Of a stretch of 64,000 bases of DNA, positions 54,301 through 62,948 are shown piece after piece (position 1 is the first letter of the stretch; each line of letters starts with the position of its first letter). The stretch spans positions 18,536 to 82,535 of the forward strand of contig CAIJYV010000027.1 of NCBI GenBank assembly GCA_903825035.1, read 5' to 3'. This DNA comes from an uncultured Actinomycetes bacterium. Its GTDB lineage: Bacteria > Actinomycetota > Acidimicrobiia > Acidimicrobiales > RAAP-2. Under the pieces are notes generated by a model. That model searched no databases. It was not told the DNA's origin and saw only the letters and a list, made by a program, of their open reading frames with translations. Position numbers and translations under genes: made by a program.

Positions 54301-54370
54301 CTGATTTTGGGGCTAAATGGGTTTAAGTGGGGAGAAGTGGTTCTGAATGGAGTAGGGTGGTTCGAAATGG
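54301..54370 (+). promoter_or_regulatory. Phased TGG direct repeats, probable MraZ operator
   Basis: Seven successive 10-base units each end in TGG (last G at 54310, 54320 and so on to 54370); six of them read purine-purine-purine-TGG. The 23 bases to the mraZ start hold the ribosome site. Known for E. coli MraZ: three TGGGN repeats with five-base spacers, also 10 bases apart, upstream of its own operon. Seven units placed on one face of the helix fit an enlarged version that lets MraZ shut its own cluster. Confidence 0.75.
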
Positions 54371-54392
54371 AGAGCAACCGAAAGGGGGAGAG

Positions 54393-54809
54393 ATGTCCAA
54401 ATTCGTAGGCCGATACCAACACTCCCTCGATGACAAAGGACGGCTCATCCTTCCCGCGAAGTTGCGTTTCGGTTTTGAGCGCGGCGGAAATCTCTCGCCA
54501 CAGATTGATGGATGCATTGGTCTTTGGGATCAAGGTGGTTTCCAGCGTCAAGTTTCGCAACGCGAATCGGTTGTTAACGAAGGAGACAAAGCTTCGCGCA
54601 ACAAGGCCCGGTACTGGGCATCGCTCTCGCGTGAGATTGAGTTTGACAAGCAAGGTCGCTTTGTCCTTCCAATTGACATTCGTGACTACGCAAGCATCAC
54701 GACTGAGGTGATCATCGTTGGTGCCCTCGACCACATCGAGCTGTGGGATCCAAACTTGTTCGCCGAAGTTGTCGACGGGGCAAGTGAGGCCTTCAAGGCA
54801 GGACAGTAA
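54393..54809 (+). CDS. mraZ: MraZ, transcriptional regulator of the dcw cluster
   Basis: The 138-residue protein has two AbrB-like DNA-binding halves: FVGRYQHSLDDKGRLILPAK near the N-terminus and REIEFDKQGRFVLPIDIRDYA near residue 90, each with the family D-x-K/Q-GR-ILP pattern. It binds repeats before its own gene. ATG 54393 follows AAAGGGGGAGAG; the longer frame would run through the operator. Confidence 0.96.
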   Translation: MSKFVGRYQHSLDDKGRLILPAKLRFGFERGGNLSPQIDGCIGLWDQGGFQRQVSQRESVVNEGDKASRNKARYWASLSREIEFDKQGRFVLPIDIRDYASITTEVIIVGALDHIELWDPNLFAEVVDGASEAFKAGQ

Positions 54810-54929
54810 GGAGTGACAAACGCACGGCAACAATTTCGACCTAGGGGCATGCGCAGCCTGGCAACTGTGGCGCACGAACGAGAATTCTCCTCCGCCATCT
54901 CGTTCATGCGCCCGGTTGAAAGGCTGCAG

Positions 54930-55871
54930 ATGAACCAAGGTAACTATCACCAGCCGGTCCTCGAAAAGGAGATAACCGATCTACTCGCCGCTCAAGCAGC
55001 GGGCGTGGTTATTGACGCCACCTTGGGGGGCGGGGGACACACGGCTGCGCTGTTGGCGCGTGCTCCACAACTTCGCGTTCTCGGAATCGATCGAGACGAT
55101 GCTGCACACGCCGCAGCTTCTATTCGGCTCGCTGAGTTTGGTGAGCGTGTGCGCTTGGTCAAGGCAACCTTCGCCGAGATGGCTGAGGTCGTCAATTCTG
55201 AAGCTCAATGGATTAATAAAGAGCCAATTGTCGGAATCCTTCTTGACCTGGGCGTTTCTTCTCGTCAACTAGACGACCCAACGCGCGGATTCTCATTTCG
55301 TGCCGACGCACCGCTCGATATGCGCATGGACCCAACCACTGGCGAAAGTGCGGCTGACTACATTGCGCGTGTTGATGTCCACGAACTAGTGGCTATTCTT
55401 CGCGAAAATGGTGAAAGTCGCTTCGCGGGAGCGATTGCCCACTCGATGAAACGCAGACTTCCTCGAACCACGAATGAATTGACCGCTTGCGTCGAAGCAG
55501 CGGTTCCGATGGCGGCGCGCCGACGTGGCCACGTGGCCACTCGAGCCTTCCAGGCACTTCGGATTGCGGTGAATGGTGAAGCCGAACAGCTGGCTTCGGG
55601 TCTTGCTGCGGCCATGAATGTTCTTTCAACTGGTGGTCTGCTTGTCGTTATTTCGTATCACTCGGGCGAGGACCGAGTGGTTAAAGAAATCCTGCACGAA
55701 GCGCACACCGGCGGATGCCACTGTCCAGTAGTTCTGGGCTGTGTGTGCGGTGCGGTACAGCGAGTGGAAGTTTTTAAAGCTTCGGCCATCCTGCCCTCTT
55801 CGGATGAGTCTGAGTTAAACCCTCGTGCCCGCTCGGCTCGACTGCGCATTGCCCGGAAGGTGGCCCCATGA
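54930..55871 (+). CDS. rsmH: 16S rRNA (cytosine-1402 N4) methyltransferase RsmH
   Basis: The 313-residue enzyme methylates 16S rRNA C1402. It shows NYHQPVLEKEI at the N-terminus, SAM motif VIDATLGGGGHTAALL (about residue 30), LDLGVSSRQLDDPTRGFSF and the RAFQALRIAVNGE block. ATG 54930 has GAAAGG nine bases upstream and gives the family's usual length; GTG 54813 would add 39 residues with no clear homology. The stop overlaps the next ATG. Confidence 0.95.
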   Translation: MNQGNYHQPVLEKEITDLLAAQAAGVVIDATLGGGGHTAALLARAPQLRVLGIDRDDAAHAAASIRLAEFGERVRLVKATFAEMAEVVNSEAQWINKEPIVGILLDLGVSSRQLDDPTRGFSFRADAPLDMRMDPTTGESAADYIARVDVHELVAILRENGESRFAGAIAHSMKRRLPRTTNELTACVEAAVPMAARRRGHVATRAFQALRIAVNGEAEQLASGLAAAMNVLSTGGLLVVISYHSGEDRVVKEILHEAHTGGCHCPVVLGCVCGAVQRVEVFKASAILPSSDESELNPRARSARLRIARKVAP

Positions 55872-56314
55872 GCACCATGCCAATGCCTCGTCGCGATATT
55901 GCAAACCGACCTGCTGTTCGACACCCGCGTCCAGAGGTCGCACCAGCCCCGTCACCGTTTCCGGTACGCACAACCAAGTCCCGAGTTCGCCGCCGTTCGC
56001 CGCTTGCGCGAGCGCTGACAATTTTTGGTATTGCGATCGTGTTGGTCGTTTCGGGCACCCTCTACTCTGGTCACGAGCAACTACAACTGCACCAGTTGCA
56101 ATACCAATTGCAACAAGAACAATCGAAATTTGCCCTGTCGGTCAATGACGTCTCAGCCCTTTCGGCTCCCGCCCAAATCACCGCCCACGCAAGTTCACTT
56201 CACTTGGTGCCACCGGTTCTCGTTACACAAATAGTTGCCGTCTCTTTAACTACCCCAGTCCCTCTTCCACACTTCACCCGTTCGGTAATCGAGGTTTCGA
56301 GGTCTCACCGATGA
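55868..56314 (+). CDS. ftsL: FtsL-like cell-division protein
   Basis: The 148-residue protein is recognised by position and build: a basic Pro-rich cytosolic lead (about 45 residues), one membrane helix (ALTIFGIAIVLVVSGTL), then a Gln/Leu-rich coiled-coil (LHQLQYQLQQEQSKF) outside. FtsL with FtsB links FtsQ to FtsW-FtsI. Sequence identity in this family is low, so assignment is by synteny. It overlaps both neighbours by four bases. Confidence 0.82.
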   Translation: MSTMPMPRRDIANRPAVRHPRPEVAPAPSPFPVRTTKSRVRRRSPLARALTIFGIAIVLVVSGTLYSGHEQLQLHQLQYQLQQEQSKFALSVNDVSALSAPAQITAHASSLHLVPPVLVTQIVAVSLTTPVPLPHFTRSVIEVSRSHR

Positions 56315-58149
56315 CGACTGGCTATCCGAGCGCTCATTCGCGCTCTGGCTCGCGGTCGTCCGGCAGGGGTGAGGGCGAAAAGCGCAGTCTTCGTCGCATC
56401 GCCAAGATCCAGGTACTTTTCTTGGCCCTATTTTTGGCTCTCGCAGTTCGAGTGGTAACTCTCGACGTGTTAAATCACTCCTTTTGGGCCAAGGCTTCCG
56501 TTCAGCAGGTTCGCTCAACGCTCACCACCAAAGCCCTGCGAGCGGGCATTTATGACCGCAATGGCCTGACCTTGGCGGTATCTCGTCCGACCGCACTCGT
56601 GCTCGCCGACAATTTTCAAATCAAGCACCCATTGAAGGAAGCTCGCGCCTTATCACCGCTCGTTCACATGTCAGTCGCGAAGCTTCGTGCGATGCTGTCG
56701 ACGAGAAATGGTTACGTGCCAATCACAAACTCCTTGAGCCTCGACGAAGGGCGCCACGTGGCTGCTCTTAATTTTCCTGGAATCGTCGTCCAGAACTCAT
56801 CAATGCGTAGCTACCCTCAGGGTGCTGTTGCCCAATCGCTCATCGGAGGACTTAATTCTCAGGGTCTTGGGAATGCTGGGATCGAACTGGGAAACAACAA
56901 GATACTGGCCGGCCAAAATGGAGTTAGCCGACTCTTCTTGACGCCATCGGGTGTCGCGATTCCAGGTGAGGCCTCAACGGTTATTAAAAAAGCCGTCGCG
57001 GGAACTGGCCTTGAGTTAACCATTGATTCATCTCTGCAGTACATCACCGAACAAGATTTAGCCCAAGCAATAAATTCGACCAGAGCCGTTAGCGGTATTG
57101 CCGTCGTGATGGATGTGAAGACGGGAGATATCCTCGCCGATGCCTCGCTCGTAAACACGAGGGCGAATCCCGGTGTGCTCGGTAAGATTCCAACCTGGCA
57201 GAAAAATATAGGTGTTGGCGGCGTCCAAGCCTCAATTAATAATCTCGCTTTCACTTCGGCCTATGAGCCTGGATCGGTTTTCAAGGTGGTCACCTTTTCG
57301 GCGGCGCTGGCTCAGGGAACCATCAACGCACAGACGCGCTTCACTGTTCCGGGCCAAGTAGTGGTGGGAACTAGAAAGTTCCACGATGCCGAAGCGCACG
57401 GCACCTTGCACTTGAGCGCAACACAGATTTTGGCTCAGAGTTCGAACATCGGAACGTACCTGGTGGGCAAAACGATTGGGGAAAATGCCATTTTGGCTGC
57501 GGTGCAGCGATTTGGTTTTGGCGTGCCGACGGGGCTTAATTTTCCCGGCGAAACGAGAGGTCTTGTCGTTGACGCTGCACGCTATTACGCGGCGGACAAC
57601 GTGGCGCTACCAATTGGCCAAGTAGATGCCGTTCCACCCATTCAGGTTCTCGATGCGTACAACGCGATTGCCAATGGTGGAGTCTTCGTCGCTCCCAGGT
57701 TGGTCCGTGGCTACGTCTATCCCAATGGCACGGTGAAAGCGACACCGAAAAGCAGCACACGCCAGGTTCTCTCACCCAGTGTTGATAAGTCAATGATTCA
57801 AATGCTCGAGCAAGTTGTACTGTCCGGAACGGGTGCTAACGCAATCATTCCGGGGTACCTAGTAGCAGGAAAAACCGGCACCGCCACCATCCCAACCCCA
57901 GGAAAAGACACATTGTTGGCGCACGCCTACAACGCGAGCTTCGTCGGTTTTGCTCCCGCGAATCACCCGGTGCTTTCGATGATTGTCATTTTGCAACGCC
58001 CACAAACCACAATCTTTGGCGGGGCCGTTGCGGCACCAGTATTTAAGGCGGTCATGGGCTACGCGCTTCGTCACTACGGGATCCCATCCTCGGGCATCTC
58101 GCAAAAACCCTTAACGGGAAAAACGAATATCTCGTCGGATGTGACCTGA
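56311..58149 (+). CDS. ftsI: Septal peptidoglycan transpeptidase FtsI (PBP3)
   Basis: The 612-residue class B penicillin-binding protein has a cytosolic lead, one membrane helix (about residues 33-50), a dimerisation domain (RAGIYDRNGLTLAVS) and a transpeptidase domain with SVFK (Ser322, Lys325), SSN (377-379) and KTG (521-523). It cross-links septal peptidoglycan. The stop overlaps the murE start (TGATG). Confidence 0.95.
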   Translation: MTTGYPSAHSRSGSRSSGRGEGEKRSLRRIAKIQVLFLALFLALAVRVVTLDVLNHSFWAKASVQQVRSTLTTKALRAGIYDRNGLTLAVSRPTALVLADNFQIKHPLKEARALSPLVHMSVAKLRAMLSTRNGYVPITNSLSLDEGRHVAALNFPGIVVQNSSMRSYPQGAVAQSLIGGLNSQGLGNAGIELGNNKILAGQNGVSRLFLTPSGVAIPGEASTVIKKAVAGTGLELTIDSSLQYITEQDLAQAINSTRAVSGIAVVMDVKTGDILADASLVNTRANPGVLGKIPTWQKNIGVGGVQASINNLAFTSAYEPGSVFKVVTFSAALAQGTINAQTRFTVPGQVVVGTRKFHDAEAHGTLHLSATQILAQSSNIGTYLVGKTIGENAILAAVQRFGFGVPTGLNFPGETRGLVVDAARYYAADNVALPIGQVDAVPPIQVLDAYNAIANGGVFVAPRLVRGYVYPNGTVKATPKSSTRQVLSPSVDKSMIQMLEQVVLSGTGANAIIPGYLVAGKTGTATIPTPGKDTLLAHAYNASFVGFAPANHPVLSMIVILQRPQTTIFGGAVAAPVFKAVMGYALRHYGIPSSGISQKPLTGKTNISSDVT

Positions 58150-59552
58150 TGCAACTCCAAGAGGTACTTCCTGAAATAGTTACTGCGAACACAATTGCTT
58201 CGATCCCGATTAGCCGAGTCGAGATTGATTCTCGACTCTGTGTAGCGGGCACCCTGTTCTTTGGCCTACCGGGGACTCAGGCCGACGGGGCCGATTTTGC
58301 CTCGGCTGCAGTCGCGAATGGGGCAGTATGTGTTGTTGCCACTCGCGAACTGCCCGACCTGAAGGTGCCAGTGATTGTCGTGGATGCCGCAGATATCTAC
58401 CGGATCTGTACGGCTGCTTCGTGCGCGGTTGTGGGCGACGTGCAGCGTGACGTGGCCCTAGTTGGCATTACGGGCACCAACGCCAAGACCAGCGTCTCTG
58501 TCATGGTTGCTCAACTAGCTCAGTCCATTGGTTGGAATGGGGCCAGTGTGGGCACTTTGACCCACGCTCGAACCACACCGGCCGCACCTGAGCTACTTCG
58601 AACCATCAAACAGCTCGTGTCGCACTTCTCGTCAACCTCGCGCTCAGTAATAGCGCTCGAGGTATCGAGCCATGCACTCGACCAGCAACGCATCGAAGGC
58701 TTGAAGTTCCAGGTAGCTGGTTTTACCAATTTGAGCCATGATCACCTGGACTACCACCACGACATGGAGAGTTACTTCAACGCTAAGGCTCTACTGTTTC
58801 GTTCATCGATGGCTGAGCGAGCCATCGTTTGGGCGGACGACCCGTACGGGCAGCGCCTTTTGAAAGGGCTCGAGATACCCGTAGGGGGAGTTTCGAGGTC
58901 TGACGCAAAGTCAGTCGAGTTGACGCTGGAGTCGACTTCTTTTCTGTGGCGTGGTCACCAAGTCGTGACCCCACTAGTGGGCTCTTACAACGTTGACAAC
59001 CTCCTCGTGGCGCTCAGTATCTTGAGTTCACTTGGGGCGAGCGAGGCGAAGCTGGCGCACGCGGCGGCCAATTTACAAGCAGTGCCCGGACGCTTTAGCG
59101 TGATCCAAAACAGAGGAATTGCCGCTGTAGTCGACTACGCGCACACCCCCGAAGGTCTTCGCCGCCTGCTCCTCGACATTCACGAAATCAATCCGCAAGG
59201 TCGACTGCTCACTGTCTTTGGCTGTGGGGGAGACCGTGACCAAGCAAAGCGTGCCCCAATGGGCCAAGTCGCATCTGAACTTTCGGATGTAGTCATAATT
59301 ACTTCGGATAACCCTCGTTCCGAGGACCCAAATGCGATACTTGATGATGTCGCAAAAGGAATGCCGGAAGGTGGAAACTGGCAACGTTTTGTGAGCCGTC
59401 GTGAGGCAATCGCTGTGGCGGTCGAAATGGCTCAGCCCGGAGACGTGATTGTGGTAGCTGGTAAGGGGCACGAAACAACACAGGTCATCGGAAATGAAGA
59501 ATTCGATTTTGACGATCGCGTCGTAGTTCGAGAGTTGATGAAGAGGAACTGA
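58149..59552 (+). CDS. murE: UDP-MurNAc-tripeptide synthetase MurE (DAP-adding)
   Basis: The 467-residue ligase adds the third stem residue. The DNPR motif (SDNPRSEDP, about residue 384) is that of meso-diaminopimelate enzymes, and NAKALLF holds the carbamylated lysine; GKGHE is present. The ATP loop reads GTNAKTS rather than GTNGKTT. In this cluster the gene is followed directly by mraY (TGATG overlap); the usual murF is missing. Confidence 0.94.
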   Translation: MQLQEVLPEIVTANTIASIPISRVEIDSRLCVAGTLFFGLPGTQADGADFASAAVANGAVCVVATRELPDLKVPVIVVDAADIYRICTAASCAVVGDVQRDVALVGITGTNAKTSVSVMVAQLAQSIGWNGASVGTLTHARTTPAAPELLRTIKQLVSHFSSTSRSVIALEVSSHALDQQRIEGLKFQVAGFTNLSHDHLDYHHDMESYFNAKALLFRSSMAERAIVWADDPYGQRLLKGLEIPVGGVSRSDAKSVELTLESTSFLWRGHQVVTPLVGSYNVDNLLVALSILSSLGASEAKLAHAAANLQAVPGRFSVIQNRGIAAVVDYAHTPEGLRRLLLDIHEINPQGRLLTVFGCGGDRDQAKRAPMGQVASELSDVVIITSDNPRSEDPNAILDDVAKGMPEGGNWQRFVSRREAIAVAVEMAQPGDVIVVAGKGHETTQVIGNEEFDFDDRVVVRELMKRN

Positions 59553-60586
59553 TGCTGAGTTTGATGGAATCGGGCGGAATCGCATTTTTGCTTTCGATTT
59601 TTGTAACCCCTCTTTGGATTCGATTCGTCAGCAGTCGCTCCATGGGTCAACTGATACGAGAAGACGGTCCTTCGCACCACCACAAAAAGGCGGGCACCCC
59701 AACGATGGGAGGGGTCGTGATCGTTGGATCGGCCTTCGTGGGGTATTGCATGGGCCACGTAGGAACCGCACTTTTTTTCACTCGCTCCGGCGAGCTTGTC
59801 ATGACGGCAATCTTGGCCTCTGGCCTTTTAGGCTTCGTCGACGATTACTTAGCAATTCGCAACAAGCGAAATCTCGGACTTAACAAGCGTGGAAAATTCA
59901 TCGGCCAGTTCGTCATCGCGGTTGGCTTCGCCTTTGGAGCGGTCTACTGGGTTCACACTGCGACCAGTTTGTCGCTAACGCGGGCCTCTTGGCCTGGTAT
60001 CCCGTTGAGCGTTTTTGGCTGGATTGCGTTCGCAATTCTGGTGGTGATTGGAACCTCTAACGCCGTTAACTTGACCGATGGGCTGGACGGCTTGGCGGCC
60101 GGCTCGGGAACATTTGCCTTCGCAGTCTTGGCGATTATTGGCTATTGGCAGTTTCGCCACTACCACCTATATCTGTTGCACGCTTCGCTGGACTTAGGAC
60201 TGATTGCAGTGGCGATGGTTGGCGCTTGCTTGGGTTTTCTGTGGTGGAACGCCGCTCCGGCACACATCATGATGGGAGATACTGGGTCGCTTGCCATCGG
60301 CACCGCCCTCGGCGGGCTGTGCTTATTGATGAATCTCGATCTCCTTCTCGTCGTCATCGGTGGACTTTTTGTGGCGGAAACCCTATCGGTCATTATGCAA
60401 GTAATTAGTTTTCGATTGTTCAAGAAACGAATCTTTAGGATGGCCCCGATTCACCACCACTTTGAGCTTTTGGGCTGGCCCGAAACAACCGTGATTGTTC
60501 GCTTTTGGATTTTCGCAGGGCTGCTCGCGGCGCTGGGCTTAGGAATTTTTTACGCCGACTTCGTCAGGATTGCGAGATTCGTATGA
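59552..60586 (+). CDS. mraY: Phospho-MurNAc-pentapeptide transferase MraY
   Basis: The 344-residue membrane enzyme makes lipid I. Conserved blocks: HHHKKAGTPTMGG (residues about 42-54), FVDDYLAI, NAVNLTDGLDGLAAG with the metal aspartates, and FRMAPIHHHFELLGWPE. About ten helices. The substrate step needs a pentapeptide, so a MurF must exist elsewhere. It overlaps ftsW (ATGA). Confidence 0.96.
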   Translation: MLSLMESGGIAFLLSIFVTPLWIRFVSSRSMGQLIREDGPSHHHKKAGTPTMGGVVIVGSAFVGYCMGHVGTALFFTRSGELVMTAILASGLLGFVDDYLAIRNKRNLGLNKRGKFIGQFVIAVGFAFGAVYWVHTATSLSLTRASWPGIPLSVFGWIAFAILVVIGTSNAVNLTDGLDGLAAGSGTFAFAVLAIIGYWQFRHYHLYLLHASLDLGLIAVAMVGACLGFLWWNAAPAHIMMGDTGSLAIGTALGGLCLLMNLDLLLVVIGGLFVAETLSVIMQVISFRLFKKRIFRMAPIHHHFELLGWPETTVIVRFWIFAGLLAALGLGIFYADFVRIARFV

Positions 60587-61845
60587 GCAAGCGAACTGAA
60601 CGCACGCCATATCTCTTCCAGCCTTTCCCTAAGGAGGATTCGCGAGGAAAAATGCTGCTCGTCATCACTACCGTTATGGTTGTGCTGGGAACCGCCTTCG
60701 TCGGGTCAGCGAGCGAAGGACAAACCATCGCCACCGGTGGAACCCCTATGAGCATTCTTGGACACTCGATTGCGTACGCCGTAATCGGTGGTTTTGCATT
60801 ATTCATGGTGAGCAAAGTTCAGCTCCAAAAGCTGTTGCGCTTTTCTACAATTCTTCTCTACGTAGCCCTCTTCGCATTAGTTGCGGTCTGGAAGTCCGGA
60901 GTCTCGGTAAACGGTGGGCAGCGCTGGTTGAATTTACACCTCATTGTGTTCCAGCCCTCGGAGCTCTTTAAACTCGCGACGGTCCTGTATATCGGCTCCA
61001 TGATTCAAAAGCATTACCTGACGCTCGGTCGAGCCTCCTATCTCCTGCGGTACCTAGTTCCGGTTCTCGGCGGTTTTGGACTGATTCTGCTCGAACCCGA
61101 CATGGGAACTTCCTCGATGGTCATTGCAATCACTCTCACGATGTTGATTACTGCGGGCATGTCTCGCAAATTTATTCTGTCTGCGAGTGCCATTCTGTTT
61201 CTCGGACTTGTCGGTTTCGTCGCTGTGAAGTCCTACGCCTGGAGCCGTTTCACTAGTTTCTTGCACTTTGGGCAGTTCCAGCATTCACTGAACTACCAAA
61301 TTGACCAGTCGAAGACCGCTATTGGATCAGGGGGCTTAACGGGACTCGGCTTTGGGCACAGTCGCGCTAAGTGGGGGCTGCTTCCCAATCCTCACACGGA
61401 CTTCATCTTCTCAATCTTGGGTGAGGAGATGGGCCTGATTGGGGCCCTGGTCGTGATCTCTCTCTTCGCATGGTTTCTCCTCGTTGCAGTGAGAATTGCC
61501 GCTCGTTGCACGAACCAGGCGTATCGCTACGTCGCCATGGGCATCACGGTGTGGATTGGTCTCGAAGCAATTATTAACATCGCCTCAGTGATGGGGTGGT
61601 GGGCGGTAACTGGCATTCCTTTGCCCTTCTTCAGTTATGGCGGAACCTCTCTAATAATGGAAATGATTGCGGTCGGGATTCTGTACAACATCGCCAATGA
61701 CCGTTCGGTGTCGAAGGATCTCACTATTCGAGAATTCCAGACTGTGCGCCACCCAGTTTCGATTGGCCACTTCAGAGACGAACGAATCCGGCGTCACCGC
61801 CAGGCGCCGGTGAGCACAGTTCGCCGTCCACAACCGAGGTACTAG
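60583..61845 (+). CDS. ftsW: FtsW, septal peptidoglycan glycosyltransferase
   Basis: The 420-residue SEDS protein has about ten helices, FQPSELFKLATVLYIG and GGLTGLGFGHSRAKWGLLPNPHTDFIFSILGEEMG (in parts GGLTGLGFG and PHTDFIF), and PLPFFSYGGTSL near the C-terminus. It polymerises glycan with FtsI. ATG 60583 is set by the overlap with mraY; a longer frame is a read-through of the mraY end. murD, usually between mraY and ftsW, is absent. Confidence 0.94.
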   Translation: MSKRTERTPYLFQPFPKEDSRGKMLLVITTVMVVLGTAFVGSASEGQTIATGGTPMSILGHSIAYAVIGGFALFMVSKVQLQKLLRFSTILLYVALFALVAVWKSGVSVNGGQRWLNLHLIVFQPSELFKLATVLYIGSMIQKHYLTLGRASYLLRYLVPVLGGFGLILLEPDMGTSSMVIAITLTMLITAGMSRKFILSASAILFLGLVGFVAVKSYAWSRFTSFLHFGQFQHSLNYQIDQSKTAIGSGGLTGLGFGHSRAKWGLLPNPHTDFIFSILGEEMGLIGALVVISLFAWFLLVAVRIAARCTNQAYRYVAMGITVWIGLEAIINIASVMGWWAVTGIPLPFFSYGGTSLIMEMIAVGILYNIANDRSVSKDLTIREFQTVRHPVSIGHFRDERIRRHRQAPVSTVRRPQPRY

Positions 61846-62948
61846 TGCCCAAGGTCGTCATTACCGGCGGAGGGACGGGTGGTCACCTGTATCCGATGCT
61901 CTCAATCGCTGACGCCCTGGTGAAGGCGGGCGTTGCGCTAAGTGACATTCGTCTCATTGGCTCGTCGCGAGGAGAGGACCAGCGAATCTTGGCCGGCTGT
62001 CCTTATCGAGTGTCCTACTGGCCAGGCCGGGGGATTAGGCGTTCACTGTCACCAAGGGATATCGCAGCGAATCTGCGAGCCCTCGCAGGTATTTCCTGGG
62101 CGTTTGCGCTCGGTATTGTTACCGCGGTTGTGTGGCGCCCTTCGGTTGTCGTTTCAGTTGGGGGCTACGCATCATTGCCAATGTCAATTGGTGCGGTATT
62201 GACGCGGCGAACGCTCGTCTTGGTCGAACTCGACGCGAGGGCCGGGCTTGCACAACGACTTGTAAAACGCTTCGCCGCTGCGCGTTGTACCTCCTTTGCC
62301 GATTCTGACCCCCGTGCAGTACTTACCGGAGTGCCACTTCGATCAGGTCTCTCGCTCACCACAGAAGAGCGCCGCCAGGTCGCTAAGGCATCGCTACTTC
62401 CTGAAATTTCACCCGCGAGAAAAGTTGTACTCGTTATGACCGGTTCGCTGGGCGCGAAACGAGTGAACGACGCAGTTGTTGAATTAGCGGAAATTTGGGC
62501 GGACCGAACCGATCTCGCGCTGGTGCAAATAACGGGACGTCGAGACTTCGCCCGCGTCAAAGCTCGTGAAGTCCGCGGCACGCTCGATTATCGAATCATT
62601 GAATTTGCCGATATGACCAAGTTCTGGCCGATTGCCGACGTTGCGATTTGCCGTGCTGGGGCGACCACGGTCGCAGAGTTAGGAGTTGTCGCAGTGCCCG
62701 CTGTGTTGGTGCCGCTCCCTAATTCACCCTCTGACCATCAGAATGAAAACGCACGAGCACTTGTCGCCGAGGGCGCAGCTCGAGTTATTGATGATTCTAA
62801 AGTGAGCGGCATGACCCTGGCCAAAATGCTTGAGTCAATCCTGGATACCACTACTTTGGGTTCGATGGCCGAAGCGATGCGCAAACGAGGACGGCCGAAT
62901 GCGGCGGCCGACATCGCCAAGATAGTGATTGAATCGAGCGGCCAATGA
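61845..62948 (+). CDS. murG: UDP-GlcNAc transferase MurG (lipid II synthesis)
   Basis: The 367-residue GT-B enzyme adds GlcNAc to lipid I. It has GGGTGGHLYPMLSIAD at the N-terminus, VVSVGGYASLPM, and the donor-binding ICRAGATTVAELGVVAVPAVLVPLP (as CRAGATTVAEL). GTG start one base inside the ftsW stop (TAGTG); the stop overlaps murC. Confidence 0.95.
   Translation: MPKVVITGGGTGGHLYPMLSIADALVKAGVALSDIRLIGSSRGEDQRILAGCPYRVSYWPGRGIRRSLSPRDIAANLRALAGISWAFALGIVTAVVWRPSVVVSVGGYASLPMSIGAVLTRRTLVLVELDARAGLAQRLVKRFAAARCTSFADSDPRAVLTGVPLRSGLSLTTEERRQVAKASLLPEISPARKVVLVMTGSLGAKRVNDAVVELAEIWADRTDLALVQITGRRDFARVKAREVRGTLDYRIIEFADMTKFWPIADVAICRAGATTVAELGVVAVPAVLVPLPNSPSDHQNENARALVAEGAARVIDDSKVSGMTLAKMLESILDTTTLGSMAEAMRKRGRPNAAADIAKIVIESSGQ

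Noticed and set aside
54282..54950. Minus-strand frame of 222 codons across the mraZ leader
   Set aside because: It is antisense to mraZ and its operator and has no homology-like features; mraZ is certain.
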